From: Prosopocoilus inquinatus
Lineage: Eukaryota > Arthropoda > Insecta > Coleoptera > Lucanidae
Direction: 5' to 3'
NCBI GenBank assembly: GCA_036172665.1
Contig: CM069876.1
Span: 41,261,001 to 41,325,000, forward strand
Length of the DNA: 64,000 nucleotides
Shown here: piece by piece, positions 1 through 11,890 of the stretch
Layout of the letters: each line of letters begins with the position of its first letter
Numbering within the stretch: the first letter of the stretch is position 1
Notes under the pieces: generated by a model
The model's database searches: none
Seen by the model: only the letters and a program-made list of their open reading frames with translations
Told to the model about the DNA's origin: nothing
Translations under genes and position numbers: made by a program

Positions 1-915
1 GAATTAGGACCTTCCAGTGTTCTAAATTTTAGTTCTTGTATTAATAAATTGCATACGGATTTGGACGTGAGTTTGCAAAATTATTTAGGATTGTTTTTAT
101 TTTTTTGACAAAATTCTATTACGCCACGGATTGATTATCTTCTTATCATTGTTTTATTTTAAGAGTTTTCAAAAGTGCAGGTTTGGTTGCCTAGGTTGGG
201 TAGTTACGTGGGATTCGGACATGTTCGTTCGAAACCTTGTAATATTTTATAAAATGAACCACAAAATTAGTGCAGATCAGAAAATAAACCGGGGACAAAC
301 TGCCTTTTTCAAAATCATGTTCGTAGAGACGTTTTCTTCTTTCTCTTTTTGATATCTTCGATCAGTGGACTTTCAATACTTAATCTCAGAAATATTTTTA
401 TTTCTGAACGTTTGTTTATTAACAATATTTTTGATACCTATAACAATATTATTATGAATTCCTTTTTTTTTTAAAATAAGTGGCTGTTTTAAGAGCCATT
501 ACACGCAATGTCAATTTTTACGTAAAATTTAGAAATGAATAGCTTAAATAGCAAAACGAAAACGATTTGCTACACATTTTTTTTGTAAAATTTAGAAAAA
601 TTTATTATAAAGTGACAGAGACAGGTTACCATAGTGAACGCTTGTTTATTGATTACTTCTCTATCAGCTTTTCGCAATTTTTTTTGCAAGAAATATCACC
701 GTGTCATAAGTCCTTAAAATAGGAAATAATAATTTGGTATTGAATTGAATTCTAGATACATTCAAGTGCCAAATATACTCAGGTGCAAAAGAATCAAACC
801 GTTGCCATTTTTTGATTTTGTTTTCATTGTTTTATTTTGTTTTCAATTTTGAAAGTAATTTGATAATTTTCTGGCCTAATGACTTCTTAAATTAGTAACA
901 TTTATACGTCTGAAA

Positions 916-1112
916 GAATAGATGCACGTCATGTACGGACCTTGTCTATTTCAGACGGTTGCACTATGTTAATCAACACCATTATTAATTTCGTATTTGA
1001 ACTTGATTTAATGATGCATTTCCGATACATAAAAATTCGCTTCGCATAGTGTTTATTAGCATAGTGCAATCACCTGAAATAAACGAGATCCGTAGATGAC
1101 GTGCATCTATTC
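916..1112. mobile_element. MITE-like inverted-repeat element (~197 bp)
   Basis: The two ends are imperfect inverted copies over about 50 bp. The left end starts GAATAGATGCACGTCAT and the right end finishes ATGACGTGCATCTATTC. The arms continue inward through a shared CTATTTCAG/CTGAAATA and TTGCACTATG/CATAGTGCAA. There is no coding capacity. This is the structure of a short non-autonomous DNA transposon. Target duplications were not clear. Confidence 0.7.
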
Positions 1113-2432
1113 GTTCCTGAATTGAACAGTATTTAAAGGAAAGTAGAAAAATTGCATAATCTCAGTGAATCGTGAAAAGCTTAAAGTTTATCACATTTGT
1201 AACGAAAAAGAATATTCTTATGGTTTTTATTATAGTGCCTATGTTCATTGAGTTGAGACTGAGACTGAGTTTTTTTTTGGTTTACTTTTTATTTTTTAAA
1301 CAAGCACAGATGCTATTAAAACTAATTGTTTATATTTTTTATATTCGTCAACATTAAAAAAAAAAAAATGATCAGTGTTTTTGGATTATTAACATTTAAT
1401 AATGTGGAGAAATGCATAATCTCAGCCAATAATATAAGTCGATGTATTTTGGAACGCCTTTAATGTAGGCAACCATACGAACTCCTGAGTTCATAGATGT
1501 GCCTATACTGGGGTGTTTTCGTTGAAAATATTTATTTATAGACAAACTAGCAAGTTATTAAAATTAATTTTTTTATAATCATTTAAGTTTATTCAATAAC
1601 GTTTTGCGCGTGAAAGTTAAATTACTGGATTTTGTGCCCGTATTACTTCTGTTTTGAAATGGAAAATTGCTTAAATTTCTAAAATTTAGAAAATCGAATT
1701 CAGTTGTGAATTTGTCAGTTTTTGAACTACAATTCAGGGAAAATCTGAAAAAGTAAAGAGAGAATGGGAACTTTGGTATATTTTCCAACTATTTTTTAAT
1801 ATCAGTTTCCATTTTTATGAAAACCTTTGGGCTTATTTCGACAACTGTTCGTATCTTAGTCTTTACTTTGATTGTTATGCTAAGAAATTGTCTTAACTCA
1901 AATCAATGCAATAAGAACATTGAAAAAGTCTTTCGGGTTCACACCTTTTGCACCTGAATTTACTTTTTAAAAGCAAATCTACAATAAGGCAGAAATTTGT
2001 TGGGTTGAATTGAATTTGAAAAACAAGGTGTCAAGATACAAACACCTATTTTTAGGTGAATATTTTTGAGGTTCCAGAAGACAATCACATTTTTTTTTAA
2101 TTTAATGTTAATTTTCTTAACGTATTTGAATTCTAATGGATTCAAATTGACTTAAAAATCACTGATTGCATTTCATTTGCATCTATTCAGTTAACGGTCA
2201 GTGATAAAGAAGTGATTGAGTTCCTCCTCCCTCAACCCTTATTGATCAAGCTGGTTTTTACAATCAGTATACAGTTTGATGTGATTTTATACATATTTCG
2301 AAGTTTTGTTAATTTAATTATAAAAAATTTAGAATCAGTTTAGTTCAAAATCAAATCACTTTGATTTTGAATGAAACTATTTTAAATGGACAACGGCGGT
2401 TATGTTCAACTCAACTTTTCAATTGTTTCAAA

Positions 2433-2560
2433 TTCTAAGGTCCGGTTTTACAATGACGGTTTAACTTTGAGCCGAAGCTTAAACCCATCACAATTGTTAA
2501 AATAATCGTTGTTAAGGGTTTAAACCTCAGCTCAAAGTTGAGCTGCAATTGAATCGATGA
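2433..2560. mobile_element. Short hairpin element with GTTTAACTTTGAG arms
   Basis: The left arm contains GGTTTAACTTTGAGCCGAAG and the right arm CTCAGCTCAAAGTTGAGC, around a centre rich in AATTGTTAAAATAATCGTTG. It belongs with the other small foldbacks in the window that share GTTTAACTTT arms (21.9-23.1, 35.5, 37.1 and 39.1 kb). Boundaries are approximate. Confidence 0.5.
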
Positions 2561-2792
2561 GTGCAGAATGGTGTTCAGTTCAAATTGACTGAGCTGAGAA
2601 AACTACAAATAACTTTCTAGATTTTTATTTTAAGTGAATTAATGGCTTAAAATTCTTTCAGATAAGGATATCTGAAGCCTCCTGAAGCCATTGATTACTT
2701 AAAATAAAAATATAGTGAAAGTTATTTGTAGTTTTCTTAACACAGTCAATTTGGACTGAACACTATTATGCACTCATTGATTCAATTGTAAA
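2545..2792. repeat. Inverted repeat (~250 bp foldback)
   Basis: The arms are near-complementary over about 80 bp. The left has CAATTGAATCGATGAGTGCA, GTTCAGTT and AAAACTACAAATAACTTTC. The right has GAAAGTTATTTGTAGTTTTC, AACTGAACAC and TGCACTCATTGATTCAATTG. The centre also contains complementary GGCTTaa/gAAGCC pieces. It is non-coding and looks like a MITE. It overlaps the right edge of the hairpin just before it, so the two may be nested. Confidence 0.65.
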
Positions 2793-3412
2793 ATGGATCT
2801 AATCGAACGACCTAAATGCGTTTTACAATATCAGAGTGTGATTGGAAGAAGATTTCTATAAAAAGAAATTAATGTACAAACAATAAACAAATAAATAATT
2901 CACTTGAAAATTAAAACATTAAAACTGATAATTAATAAAAATATTTTTATTGTTGCCAACGTCACAATCATCTGTACGTGCTTGTTATTAGAACTATAAA
3001 CATTTTAAAACACAGAAACAAGTCAGACTGCAATATCAAAAAAAATACAGGGTGCAGGCAACATTATTAAAAAATGAAGTTACATGAAAAACGTTGAGTA
3101 AAAATATAAATGTAAAATCTAAATTAAGATAAACAACAATAAAACTAATTACATCAAACTATTTATTCAAATAATTATATAACTGCGTTCTGGTTAAACA
3201 AAAAGGAAATCATAATTAAATTCTGTACTCGTTTTGGGATAGTTTGTTTTCCAAATCACAACTGAGAAATGAACTTTAATGAAAAAGAATATTTTTGTGT
3301 ACAGCTTTGATTATTGCATTTTATTTTACTTTTTTAAAAAATATTTTTCTCTCTTTTCTACACATTCCACTGATTACTCAGGAAAACACTAAATTAAAAC
3401 TGATTGTTCCAG

Positions 3413-3512
3413 GGACATGGAAGAGTGCAATTCCCTCGACGAAAGTGTAGAAAACCTGGACCGAAATTCCCTGACGTCCTTTGGATCCGGGAACACGACC
3501 GACTCCGACAAG
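3413..3512 (+). CDS. trio: Trio-type RhoGEF, internal linker exon (partial gene)
   Basis: A 100-nt exon lies between a TTGTTCCAG acceptor and an AAG|GTAGGG donor. The first base completes a codon begun in an exon upstream of the window; the rest encodes about 33 residues starting DMEEC and ending TTDSDK. The peptide is acidic and rich in Ser and Asn (LDRNSLTSFGSG). That suits the disordered linker between the first PH domain and the SH3 domain of Trio/Kalirin proteins. The donor is phase 0 and joins in frame to the SH3 exon at 42331. The internal Met is probably not a start because the reading frame enters from upstream. The exon boundaries are seen directly. The gene name rests on the SH3 exon and is an inference here. 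Confidence 0.6.
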
Positions 3513-4588
3513 GTAGGGCTTTAACGTAATGTTATTTTTCTTCGGGATTTTCAAACAATCAACTTAAAATAACATCGTCGCGTGCTCGCCACAATAAAGC
3601 GCACGACGTGAAATAATAATATAAAATAAATATAAAATACTGCCGGCATGTAAAATTAATAATAAAACAACACGGCGTAAATTTTTTCGCTGGTGTTACA
3701 ACATACATTGCGATGTGTACTTTCGTTATGAAATCATGTTGGAAATGAGTCACGAATTCGTGTCACCAAACACGGGGAAATAAATTTCGTGCAGTAATAC
3801 CGTCGTCCACATATAAGGGAGGTACATGTAGGAAATAAATAGTACGTGGGCGAAAATTTATGAGGGGCGCGTTTGTTTCAGCACTTTTTCCCTTTTCACA
3901 ACGACGCGACGTTAATGTCATAGGTCATTCCTTTTTTCTTTTTTTTTTTTTTTTAGTTACACCCATTTAATTAACAGGTGTTTATTGGTGGTATTCCTTC
4001 TTGTGTACTTTGGCGTGCCGGGCACGCGACCGACTTTTCCACGAAATTAAAATCGCCATTTCAAAAATGTAAGATTAAAGAAAGTAATTTGAAAGGCAGA
4101 CGTTTTATATAAATTTATAAGACATAACGATTTAGCTTTGCGTGTCAACGAAAAAAGCCAATTCCCCATCCGACGTAAATGATACGTCCCTAACACGACG
4201 ATTCTGCGAAATGTCGAATGGGGAGAAGCTAATAAAATATGCATCATCCATTCCAGACATTGACCACGTTAATAATGTCCCTTTTGGTTGCTTTAGCGAC
4301 GCTTACTTTATTTGAATTCCCAACGAAAAGGGCGATATAAAATATTTGAAAGGATTTTTTTTTAATCCACGCAGGTTTATAAGAGAAACAGTTTCAAAAA
4401 AAAAAAAAGAACAGATCCATTAAAGCCAAGACTATAAAGAATTTAAGGCCCAATTATTCCATCTCCTTGTAAATTTATCTGCCCTATAAAATCCTTGGAG
4501 ACGGTTGTTTTGACATTGGTTTCCAAGGACATGTCGGCGCCAAGTTTTTTTCAGTTTCTTTATCGATGATATACTGATTGTTGACCAA

Positions 4589-4707
4589 CAAACGTGGAAA
4601 CACGCCGGGGAATCCTGTGCGAACTAAACGAGCGCTGAGCTTGTTCCTTGTGCTTGCTCAGCGCTCGTTTCGTTCGCACAGTATTCCCCGACGTATTTCC
4701 ACGTTTG
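4589..4707. repeat. Near-perfect 52-bp-arm hairpin
   Basis: A compact palindrome of 119 bp. The left arm reads CAAACGTGGAAA, CGGGGAAT, CTGTGCGAAC and AACGAGCGCTGAGC. The right arm gives the complements in reverse order, ending TTTCCACGTTTG. There are only a few mismatches, and the loop is about 14 nt (TTGTTCCTTGTGCT). It stands out as CpG- and GC-rich in AT-rich DNA. It is probably a short foldback transposon; a transcribed structural RNA cannot be excluded. Confidence 0.75.
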
Positions 4708-5142
4708 TTCGATGAAAAAACGAAAAAAAAAAGAAAATGAAATAAGGTGGAGTAGTCAGAGCTAGCTCCCGAATTGCTAACGTTTTCATTAGCATCTAGA
4801 GCATTACATTTTATTTAATGAATATCTAAAGCATTGTTATTTTGTTTGTGGCGTTTTTAAACATTGTATCATCTAGTTCGTGCGCGTCCAAAACCACCCC
4901 GATAAATGTTATTACAAGCTAAATAAATCTGTAAGGAAGGGGAAAGGCCGGGCCTAAAAGTAAGAAAGAGAGGCTGCAGAGTTTAATTTGGTTCGAACGC
5001 GCAGGACGTTTCCCAAATCACCCTAAATTAAGTCAGTCAATGAGAGAGGGGGGTGGGAATGGAATGTACATTTCAATTATTGAACTGGTCACTGGTCAGT
5101 TCAATGTAAAAGATATTTTGTACTTGGAGAAGTCCATAGTGT

Positions 5143-6975
5143 TTGCAACGAAATAAAAAAGAGTCTTTCTTTTATTTTTTTTCTTACCTCTTCTTCATTT
5201 GGCTACAAGAAACATGGAGTTTTTCAACAACGTTTTTAACTGCAGAACTTTCTAGCCATTCTAATTCGCGCCAAAAATTTCTGTTTTTTGCCAGAACTTT
5301 ATCCAAGTTGGTCCATAAACGTTAGAATTTTTTGGACTTTCACCTTTGGATTTTGGTTCCTTTTTGCTTTGTGGTGGCTCCTAAGCCTCTTTCAATTCTC
5401 GCGAATGTTCGCTCAATTTTAGCCAACTGTTGTTCAAAGTTCACGACACGACGTTCCATCCCCTTTGAATTGTTTTCGTTTTGGATCTTAGCAGTGGTTT
5501 CTTTTCCTTTTTGCCTTCCTCCTTCAATTCTCGGCAGAGGACATAGATTTCCCTTTTCTGCCAACCACGTTCAACATACTCGCGTTTCATCGTCTTTGAG
5601 TCGACTTTCTCTTTCGATGTTTTTAGCAGTAATCTCCATTCTCCATTTTAGGGTTACGATTTTTTTTTCCTAGTGATAACTCCTAACCTCTCCTCCCCCA
5701 AAGTCCGTTGTAATGTAATGTAATCTCGCCCCGTTATCTTATCTTTTCTCTCCTTTTTCATTTGTTTATAGGCCATTTTTATAGTGAAAGACGGATGCTT
5801 TTCTTTTTTGCCATTTCCAATTCAAGCCAACGATTCTGTTTTTTTTTTTGTTGCAACGTTGTTCAAGCTGGTTCATAATCTTAAAATGTTTTCTCTTCTT
5901 CTAAGACCTCCTGGACTTCTTTTTGCCTTTTCCCTCGAAGCTCCATTTCAATGCTTTTCTTTTTATTGCCATTTCCAATTCATGCCAGTGTCTCTGTTTT
6001 TTTTTTCGTCGACATTGTCCAAGTTGGTGCACCGTCTTTGTATTCCTTGCTTTAGTAATCGCCTTTAGATTTCGATTGTGGTTTTTTTTTTCCTTGTGGT
6101 AACTCCTAAGCCTTTTAATGCTCCGTCGCTTTTAAATTATTTTTGCTTTGGCCCTTAACTGCGTCTTCTTGTTTCTTTTTTGCCTTGCTTTTAAGCTTCT
6201 CTCAATTTTCGCGAGTGGTTTCTATTTTTTTGTCAACATTGTTCAACATAGTCTTCTCTTTTCATTTTTTTTGCCTTGTGATAGCTCCTAAATCTCCCCC
6301 AAAGTCTCTATTTTTTGCCAACATCTTCCAACGTAATTTCGACCTATTCTTTCCTCTTTTCTGTCCTATTCATTTGTTTACAATGTACATCGAACCATCC
6401 AGCGACATTTTTCTTTTACTCAAGGTCGAATGCTTTTCTTTTTTTTAGCCATTTCCAATCTCTGTCTTTTTTTGGCCACCAAAGCTGGTTCATTCCAACG
6501 TTTTAAAATTCTTTCTCTTATTTTGAGACCTCGTGGACTTCTTTTTGTCTTTGCCTGAATGATTTTCTTCTTTTTTGTCGGAAATTTCCAGATTATGCCA
6601 ACGTCTCAACGTTTCTTGCCAAACATTGTCCAAGCTGGTTCATAATTCGTCCATCGTCTTAAGATTCTTTGTCTTATTCTGAGGCCTCTGGGACTTCCTT
6701 TTGCCTTTTCCTGAATGCTTTTCTTTTTTTTCTGCCATTTCCAGTTCATGCCAATGTTTTTTTTCAGCATTGTTCAAGCTGATTCCATCGTCTTAAAATT
6801 AATTCTCTCATTCCAAGGCCTTTTGAACTTCTTTTTGTCTTTGCTTGTCCATTGTTATTTACACTTATATGTTATACTCTGTTGACGATTACTATTATTG
6901 TATATATATATATATATGTATATGTGATCAGATGATGATTTGACGTTTATTGTAATATTTATTGCAATTAAAGGC

Positions 6976-7008
<33 letters not shown>

Positions 7009-7571
7009 GATTTTCTTCTTTGTCTTCAGCCATTTCCCGTTTATGCCAATGTCTCTGTTTTTTTTTGCCAACATTGTTCAAACTGGTTCATGATTTTTCC
7101 ATCGCCTTAAGTTTCTTTCTCTTATTCTAAGGCCTCTTGGACTTGTTCTTGCTTGAATGTTTTTTTTTTCAGTCGTTTTCAGTTTATGCCAACATCCTTG
7201 TTTTTTTGCCTACATTGTCTTCAAGCCAAGTGGTTCATTATTCTTCTATCGTCTTAAAATCTTTTCTTTTATTCTGAGGCCTCTTGGATTTCTTTCTGTT
7301 TTTACCTGAATGATTTTCCTCCTTTTTTTCAACATTTCCAGTTTATACCAGTTTTTTGCCAATATTGTTAAAGTGTTCGTGATTCTTCCATCGCCTTAAA
7401 ATTATTTTTCTTCTTCTGAGGCCTCTTGGAGTTCGTTGTGACTTTGCCTGAATGCTTTTCTTTGTTTTTCAACCATTTCCAGTTCATGTCTCTGTTTTTC
7501 CCAACATTGTTCAAGGTGGTTCGTGATTCTTTCTTCGTCTTAAACTTCTTTGTCTTCTTCTGAGAGAGCAC
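5143..7571. repeat. Degenerate T-rich tandem array (trio intron)
   Basis: A long pyrimidine-rich region built from diverged copies of a unit of very roughly 130-220 bp. Recurring pieces, in order, are GCCATTTCCAGTTCATGCCA, a T-run, AACATTGTTCAAGCTGGTTC, CATCGTCTTAAAATTC and TCTGAGGCCTCTTGGACTTC. Several copies are clear between 5800 and 7570. The ORFs in both orientations (for example 5332-5673, 5784-6068, 6143-6448 and 7368-7571) are by-products of the biased composition and are not annotated as genes. It may be an old satellite. Confidence 0.7.
6897..7010. repeat. Microsatellites (TA)n and (GATT)n
   Basis: A short TA run at about 6900-6918 and a seven-copy GATT run at about 6976-7005, embedded in the larger degenerate array. 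Confidence 0.9.
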
Positions 7572-8000
7572 ACGTCGGTCTTCTTTTTATACTACAGGCG
7601 TGTGAGCTCGGAATCTAGTCAGCCCAGTTCCGATAACGCTCGATGAGTTAACGGGATACATGCAGTAGCTTAAGCTGGTTGTTAATGGAGTCAGATTATC
7701 TTCTCTCCTCGTTACTCTTTCGTATATTGCATAACCAGATGTAACTCACACGTCCTGTATAACCTTATGAGTGATTCTGCAGTATTAAAGAGCAGGATAT
7801 TGTTTTTGTTTAACAATCTGATCATGTGCATTATTATTAGGAGTATTTATTATTGTTTTATAGAAAAAAAAATTCTTTTCGTGCAAATTTATTGGATCGC
7901 ATGTAATAAACAAATACTGTGAGTCTGTTTTTAGAACACATTTATTGAACGAATTATCTCACTGTTTAATTATCAGTCCACAAAATGAAATTATTCAACC
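7572..8000. other. Non-coding intron sequence
   Basis: No ORF or repeat stands out. A CpG-containing patch at about 7590-7660 may be the edge of unique intronic sequence after the array. Confidence 0.4.
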
Positions 8001-8345
8001 GTTAACGCAGAATTATGAACAGTAATGCAATAATTGGACGCAAATTGCGGAATCGCCGGCATTTCAATGTTTTAATGCCGGGGGTGTTCGGACGTGCAGT
8101 TATTTTCGGAGCATTGCCTCTCTCTGCATTTATTAACGTCCGGCCTTTTATCACCTCACACATTGGCCGGCCTGAATTCCATCGGTTCGCAGGAAAAAGC
8201 GCCCTCTCCTTCCACCCCGTCCGCCTAATGAAATTCGTGCTGTTTTCTGAACGCTTAATTAACGAAGTGAATTCGCTAATTAAAACGCGAAAATGTTTGG
8301 ATTCCACTTCTCGGAATTGTTCGACTAATAGCTGTGGAAAAATCC
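8001..8345. other. CpG-richer unique island, candidate regulatory element
   Basis: About 340 bp of non-repetitive sequence, distinctly richer in CpG than its AT-rich surroundings and with several AATTAAC/TTAATTA motifs. It is open in frames on both strands (8015-8350 plus, 8002-8307 minus). Neither translation resembles a known family, and open frames on both strands of the same DNA usually reflect composition. I favour a conserved non-coding element. No function can be assigned. Confidence 0.35.
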
Positions 8346-8649
8346 TCTAATTACTCAGGACTTTTTTTTTCTTGAAGTTGTAAAGGGGTGTAATTAGCAC
8401 TTCAGCATTAGCACTAGTCAACCCCCTATTTCTTGTATGTACGAAGGATTTGGTTCAATTACATGAACAATTTGAATTTTACGAGAAATTTAGTTGTATC
8501 AAAAACTATTTTGGATTTCGTAGTTGCCTACGATGAAGAGGTTTCGTTCGTTTGGGGTTGGTGGTGACAGTTAAGTCACAAATACGCCAGCCGTCTAGGG
8601 TTTTGATCTAAAATAGCAAAAGAATCTCTTAATCCACCCCTAAATTATA

Positions 8650-11040
8650 ATATTTTTTTTATTTTTCATATCGGTCTTTTGATTCAATTCGGTTGGGTTG
8701 ATTTGGCCTTGAGTTGAGTTTTGCTTAATTTTAAAGTACTTTTCAATTTTTAGTTTAATTTTTTTGCATTGGTTCTTTGGATCAATTTGGTTGGGTTGAG
8801 TTGATCTTGGATTAAGTTTTGCTTCATTCTATTTTTTTCCAGTTTTTAATTTTCTTAATTTTTTTTTATTTTTCGTATTGCTTGCTAATTTGGTTCAGTT
8901 CGGTTGGGCTGGGTTAATCTTGGACAAACTTTTGGTTTCATTCTAAATGTTTACGGTTTTTGATTTTCTTATTTTTTTTTATTTTTCGTAATACTTGGTA
9001 CTTTCATTCAATTCGATTGGATTGGGTTGATCTCGGAATAAATTTTACTTAATTTTAAAATGTTTTTTAATTACTAATTTTTTTAATTTTTTCTTAGTCT
9101 TTTTATTTTTCTCTTAATTTTTGTGTTTTTCGTATTACCTGATATTTTGATTTAGTTCGATTGAGTTGGGTTGACCTTGGGCTAACTTTTGCGTAATATC
9201 AATTTTTTCGATTTTTTTCTCTTTTGGTAGATTGGTTGGATTATCCTCGGGCTTGATTTTGATTTTTCATAAGCAGTTTCAATGCCAACCCAACCCAACC
9301 AAAGTAGGGACAAGAAAATACTATTCAAAAAATTGTGACAAGTTAAAACAGAAAAATGTTTAAACTGAAAAAGTTCTAAAAATCTCAAAAAATCTAAATC
9401 GTAAAAAATGCAAAAAATTGGAATTGAAAAAGGAAAAGGGAAATCCTTGTCTTCGGGCTTGTTTTTGTTTAATTTTTTTATTTGGTTATTTTTTATTTTC
9501 TTGTTTAAACTCTTCATAAACAGTTTCAATGCCAACCCAACCCAATCTAAGCAGGGACAAGGAAACACTGTTAAGAAAATTGTGACAAGTTAAAATTGAA
9601 AAATGTTTAAATAGAAAAAGTTCTAAAAATCTCTAAAAAATTAAAATCGTAAAAATGTCAAATATTTTGAATTAGAAATAATCTCAAGGCCAATCCAACC
9701 CAACCAAAGTTAACTTGAGTGGAGACAACACAGGGAAAAATGAAATCCTTGGGTTGATTTTGCTTGATTTTAATTTTTCTAATTTCCTTGTTTGTACTTT
9801 TCATAAATTGCCAATGCCAACCAAACCTAATCTAAGGGGGCAAGGAAAACACTATTAAAAAAAAGGGTGACAAGCTAAATAGCAAAATGTTAAAACTGAA
9901 AAAGTGTTTAAATATTCAAAAAAAAAAAATTAAAATCGCGAAAAATGAAGAAAATTTGAAATTTAAAATAATTTCAAGGCCAATCCAACCCAACTAAGGT
10001 TAATCTAAGTGAAGGCAACCCAAGGATTTCCTTTTTCCTTGCGTTGCTTCCACTTAGATTAACTTTGGTTGGGTTGTATTGACCTTCAAATTATTTCAAA
10101 TTTTTAATTTTTCACATTTTTCACGATTTTAATCTTTTGGAGATTTTTAGAACTTTTCCAATTTTAACGTTTTTCTATTTTATAATCACAATTTTTTTTT
10201 AATATTTTTCTTGCTTAGGTTGGATTGATCTAGAAATTAGTTCAAATTTAAAATTTTTCACATTTTTCAGGATTTTAATCTTTTGAAGATTTTTAGAACT
10301 TTTCCAGTTTTAACATTTTTCTGTTTTAATTTTTTTAAAGTGTTTTTCTTGCCTTTTTTAGGTTTAGTTGGTTGGCATTGAAACCGCTATCCAAATTTTT
10401 AAGATTTCTAATTTTTTTCTCGGAAATTTTTCAATTCGGTTGAGTTGGCTTGACCTTGGACTACATTTTGCTGAACTTTAAAGTGTTCTTTTTATAATTT
10501 TCTGATCGCCCAATCAAATTCCTTTCTCTTAATTTTTTTATTTGTCGTATTGCATGATAGTTTGGTTCTGTTGATCTTGGTTTAAGTTTTACGCAATTTT
10601 AATATTTACTTCGGATTTATTTTTCCAAATATTTTTTAGCAATCAATTCTTCTCAAATTACTGATTTTTTTGTTTTATTTTGTAGTTCCTTTTTTTGCGT
10701 TGTTCTCGGCTTGGTTTTACTTAATTTTAATTAGTTTTTATTTTTTGTATTAATTTTTCCGGATTTCATTTTTTTTTTAATAATTCTTTCTCGGGTTGGC
10801 TCGGATTGGGTTGGCCTTGAAAAGTTTAACAAAATTCTATTTACATGTTTTTATAATGATTAAAGAATGAAATTAATTTGTCAGAATTTTTATTTTTCGT
10901 TTTAACTTCTCAATGATTTGTTTTTTTTTTATAATTTTTTCTCGAGTTGCCTCCACTTGAGTTGGGTTGGCCTTGAAAATATTTACAAAATTCTCTTTAC
11001 ATATTTACATAATGATTAAACAATGAAATTAATTTGTCAG
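8650..11040. repeat. Degenerate GGTTGGGTTG / CCAACCCAACC array with orientation switch
   Basis: Many diverged units carry the motif TTGGTTGGGTTGATCTTGG or its complement CCAACCCAACC, with T- or A-rich spacers such as AATTTTTCACATTTTTCACG. From 8650 to about 9200 and from about 10020 to 11000 the motif reads GGTTGGG. From about 9280 to 10010 it reads CCCAACC, so the array contains inverted blocks. A palindrome at 10010-10070 (GGCAACCCAAGG against CCTTGCGTTGC) marks one switch point. The ORFs inside (9182-9568 minus, 9408-9593 plus) are repeat-derived. Confidence 0.7.
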
Positions 11041-11305
11041 AATGTTTCTCCGAGCACCATAATTGCGTAATAATGTGCTAAGTGGCGGTGTAAGATTATT
11101 GCGAATGCGCCTACACCAGAAGGTGCGGGGGCGGCTCCTGCGAGAGCTTAATGTCACCGGGTCATGACCTGCTCCAGCCATCTCCGGTTGCTCCTCACCA
11201 GCCTTGATCTACATCCTGCGGCCCTCGCAGGATGCATCCTGCATAGCGATTTAGGCGTCCGGATCCGTTTTAATGACGACTTTCCAGGACTTCGTCGACG
11301 GGCAT
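11041..11305. other. GC-rich unique island with CATCCTGC hairpin
   Basis: A short GC-rich segment lies between two repeat arrays. It includes CATCCTGCGGCCCTCGCAGG followed by ATGCATCCTGCAT, which can form a small hairpin (CCTGCG/CGCAGG). No frame gives a recognisable protein. It may be a conserved non-coding element or a small exon. Confidence 0.3.
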
Positions 11306-11890
11306 TTACATAAATCTACGCAGGATTTGATTCAAGGACCACCAAGGATATCCTTTCTATGTCGAATAGATTTCGTTAATACAGGAATAACTAAAGTCGA
11401 TTTCGTTAGTACAGGAATAACTAAAGTCGGGAGGGACTGTTGTTAACAAATAACAAATCAAAGAGAGGTTGAAGGTTTTTTTTTGTGGAGACGTAAATCT
11501 CCAAAGGATTTGATTCAAGGATCACCAAGCATGTCCTTTCTACGTTAAATTGAGTTCGTTACCGTAGTTGGGTGTGACTGTCGTTAATAAAATAAATAAC
11601 AAATCAAGAAAATTATTTTTTTTTGTTGGACACAAATATACGCAGGATTTGGTTCGAGGATCACCAAGGATGTCCTTTCTACCTTGAATTGATTTCGTGA
11701 ACATAGTCGGGTGTGACTGTTGTTAATGTATAACAAATCAACAGAGTTTTTTTTTTATTGGAGACGTAAATCTACGCACTACGCAGGATTTGGTTCCAGG
11801 ATCACCAAAAGAGTCCTTTCTACGTTGAATTGATTTCGTTAACATAGAAAGTACGGAAGTCGAATGTGAAAACAAATCAAGAGAGTTAAA
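11306..11890. repeat. Four-copy tandem repeat (unit ~130-150 bp)
   Basis: Four copies share the order TACGCAGGATTTGRTTC, AGGATCACCAAGGATGTCCT, TTCTACGTTGAATTGATTTC, GTCGGGTGTGACTGTTGTTA and ATAACAAATCAA, then a T-run. Copies begin near 11318, 11496, 11640 and 11780. They differ by substitutions and small indels (CTACGCACTACGCAGG in copy four; the GGAATAACTAAAGTCG piece doubled in copy one), so the array is not recent. Confidence 0.8.

Larger units (their letters stand above)
1..3412. other. Intron upstream of the first trio exon
   Basis: Because the exon at 3413 begins at a splice acceptor, this stretch is best read as intron of the same gene. It is AT-rich with no convincing ORF; the open frames at 131-352 and 1172-1357 are low-complexity. 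It contains the inverted-repeat elements listed separately near 916, 2433 and 2545. From about 2800 to 3400 I see only AT-rich sequence and a decayed acagggtgc fragment near 3050. Confidence 0.5.

Noticed and set aside
8015..8350. 111-residue plus-strand ORF as a gene or exon
   Set aside because: The opposite strand is also open over most of the same DNA and neither product is recognisable. A non-coding CpG-richer island is more likely.
9182..9568. 128-residue minus-strand ORF
   Set aside because: It lies wholly in the degenerate CCAACCCAACC array; Lys/Phe/Leu-rich content follows from the repeat.
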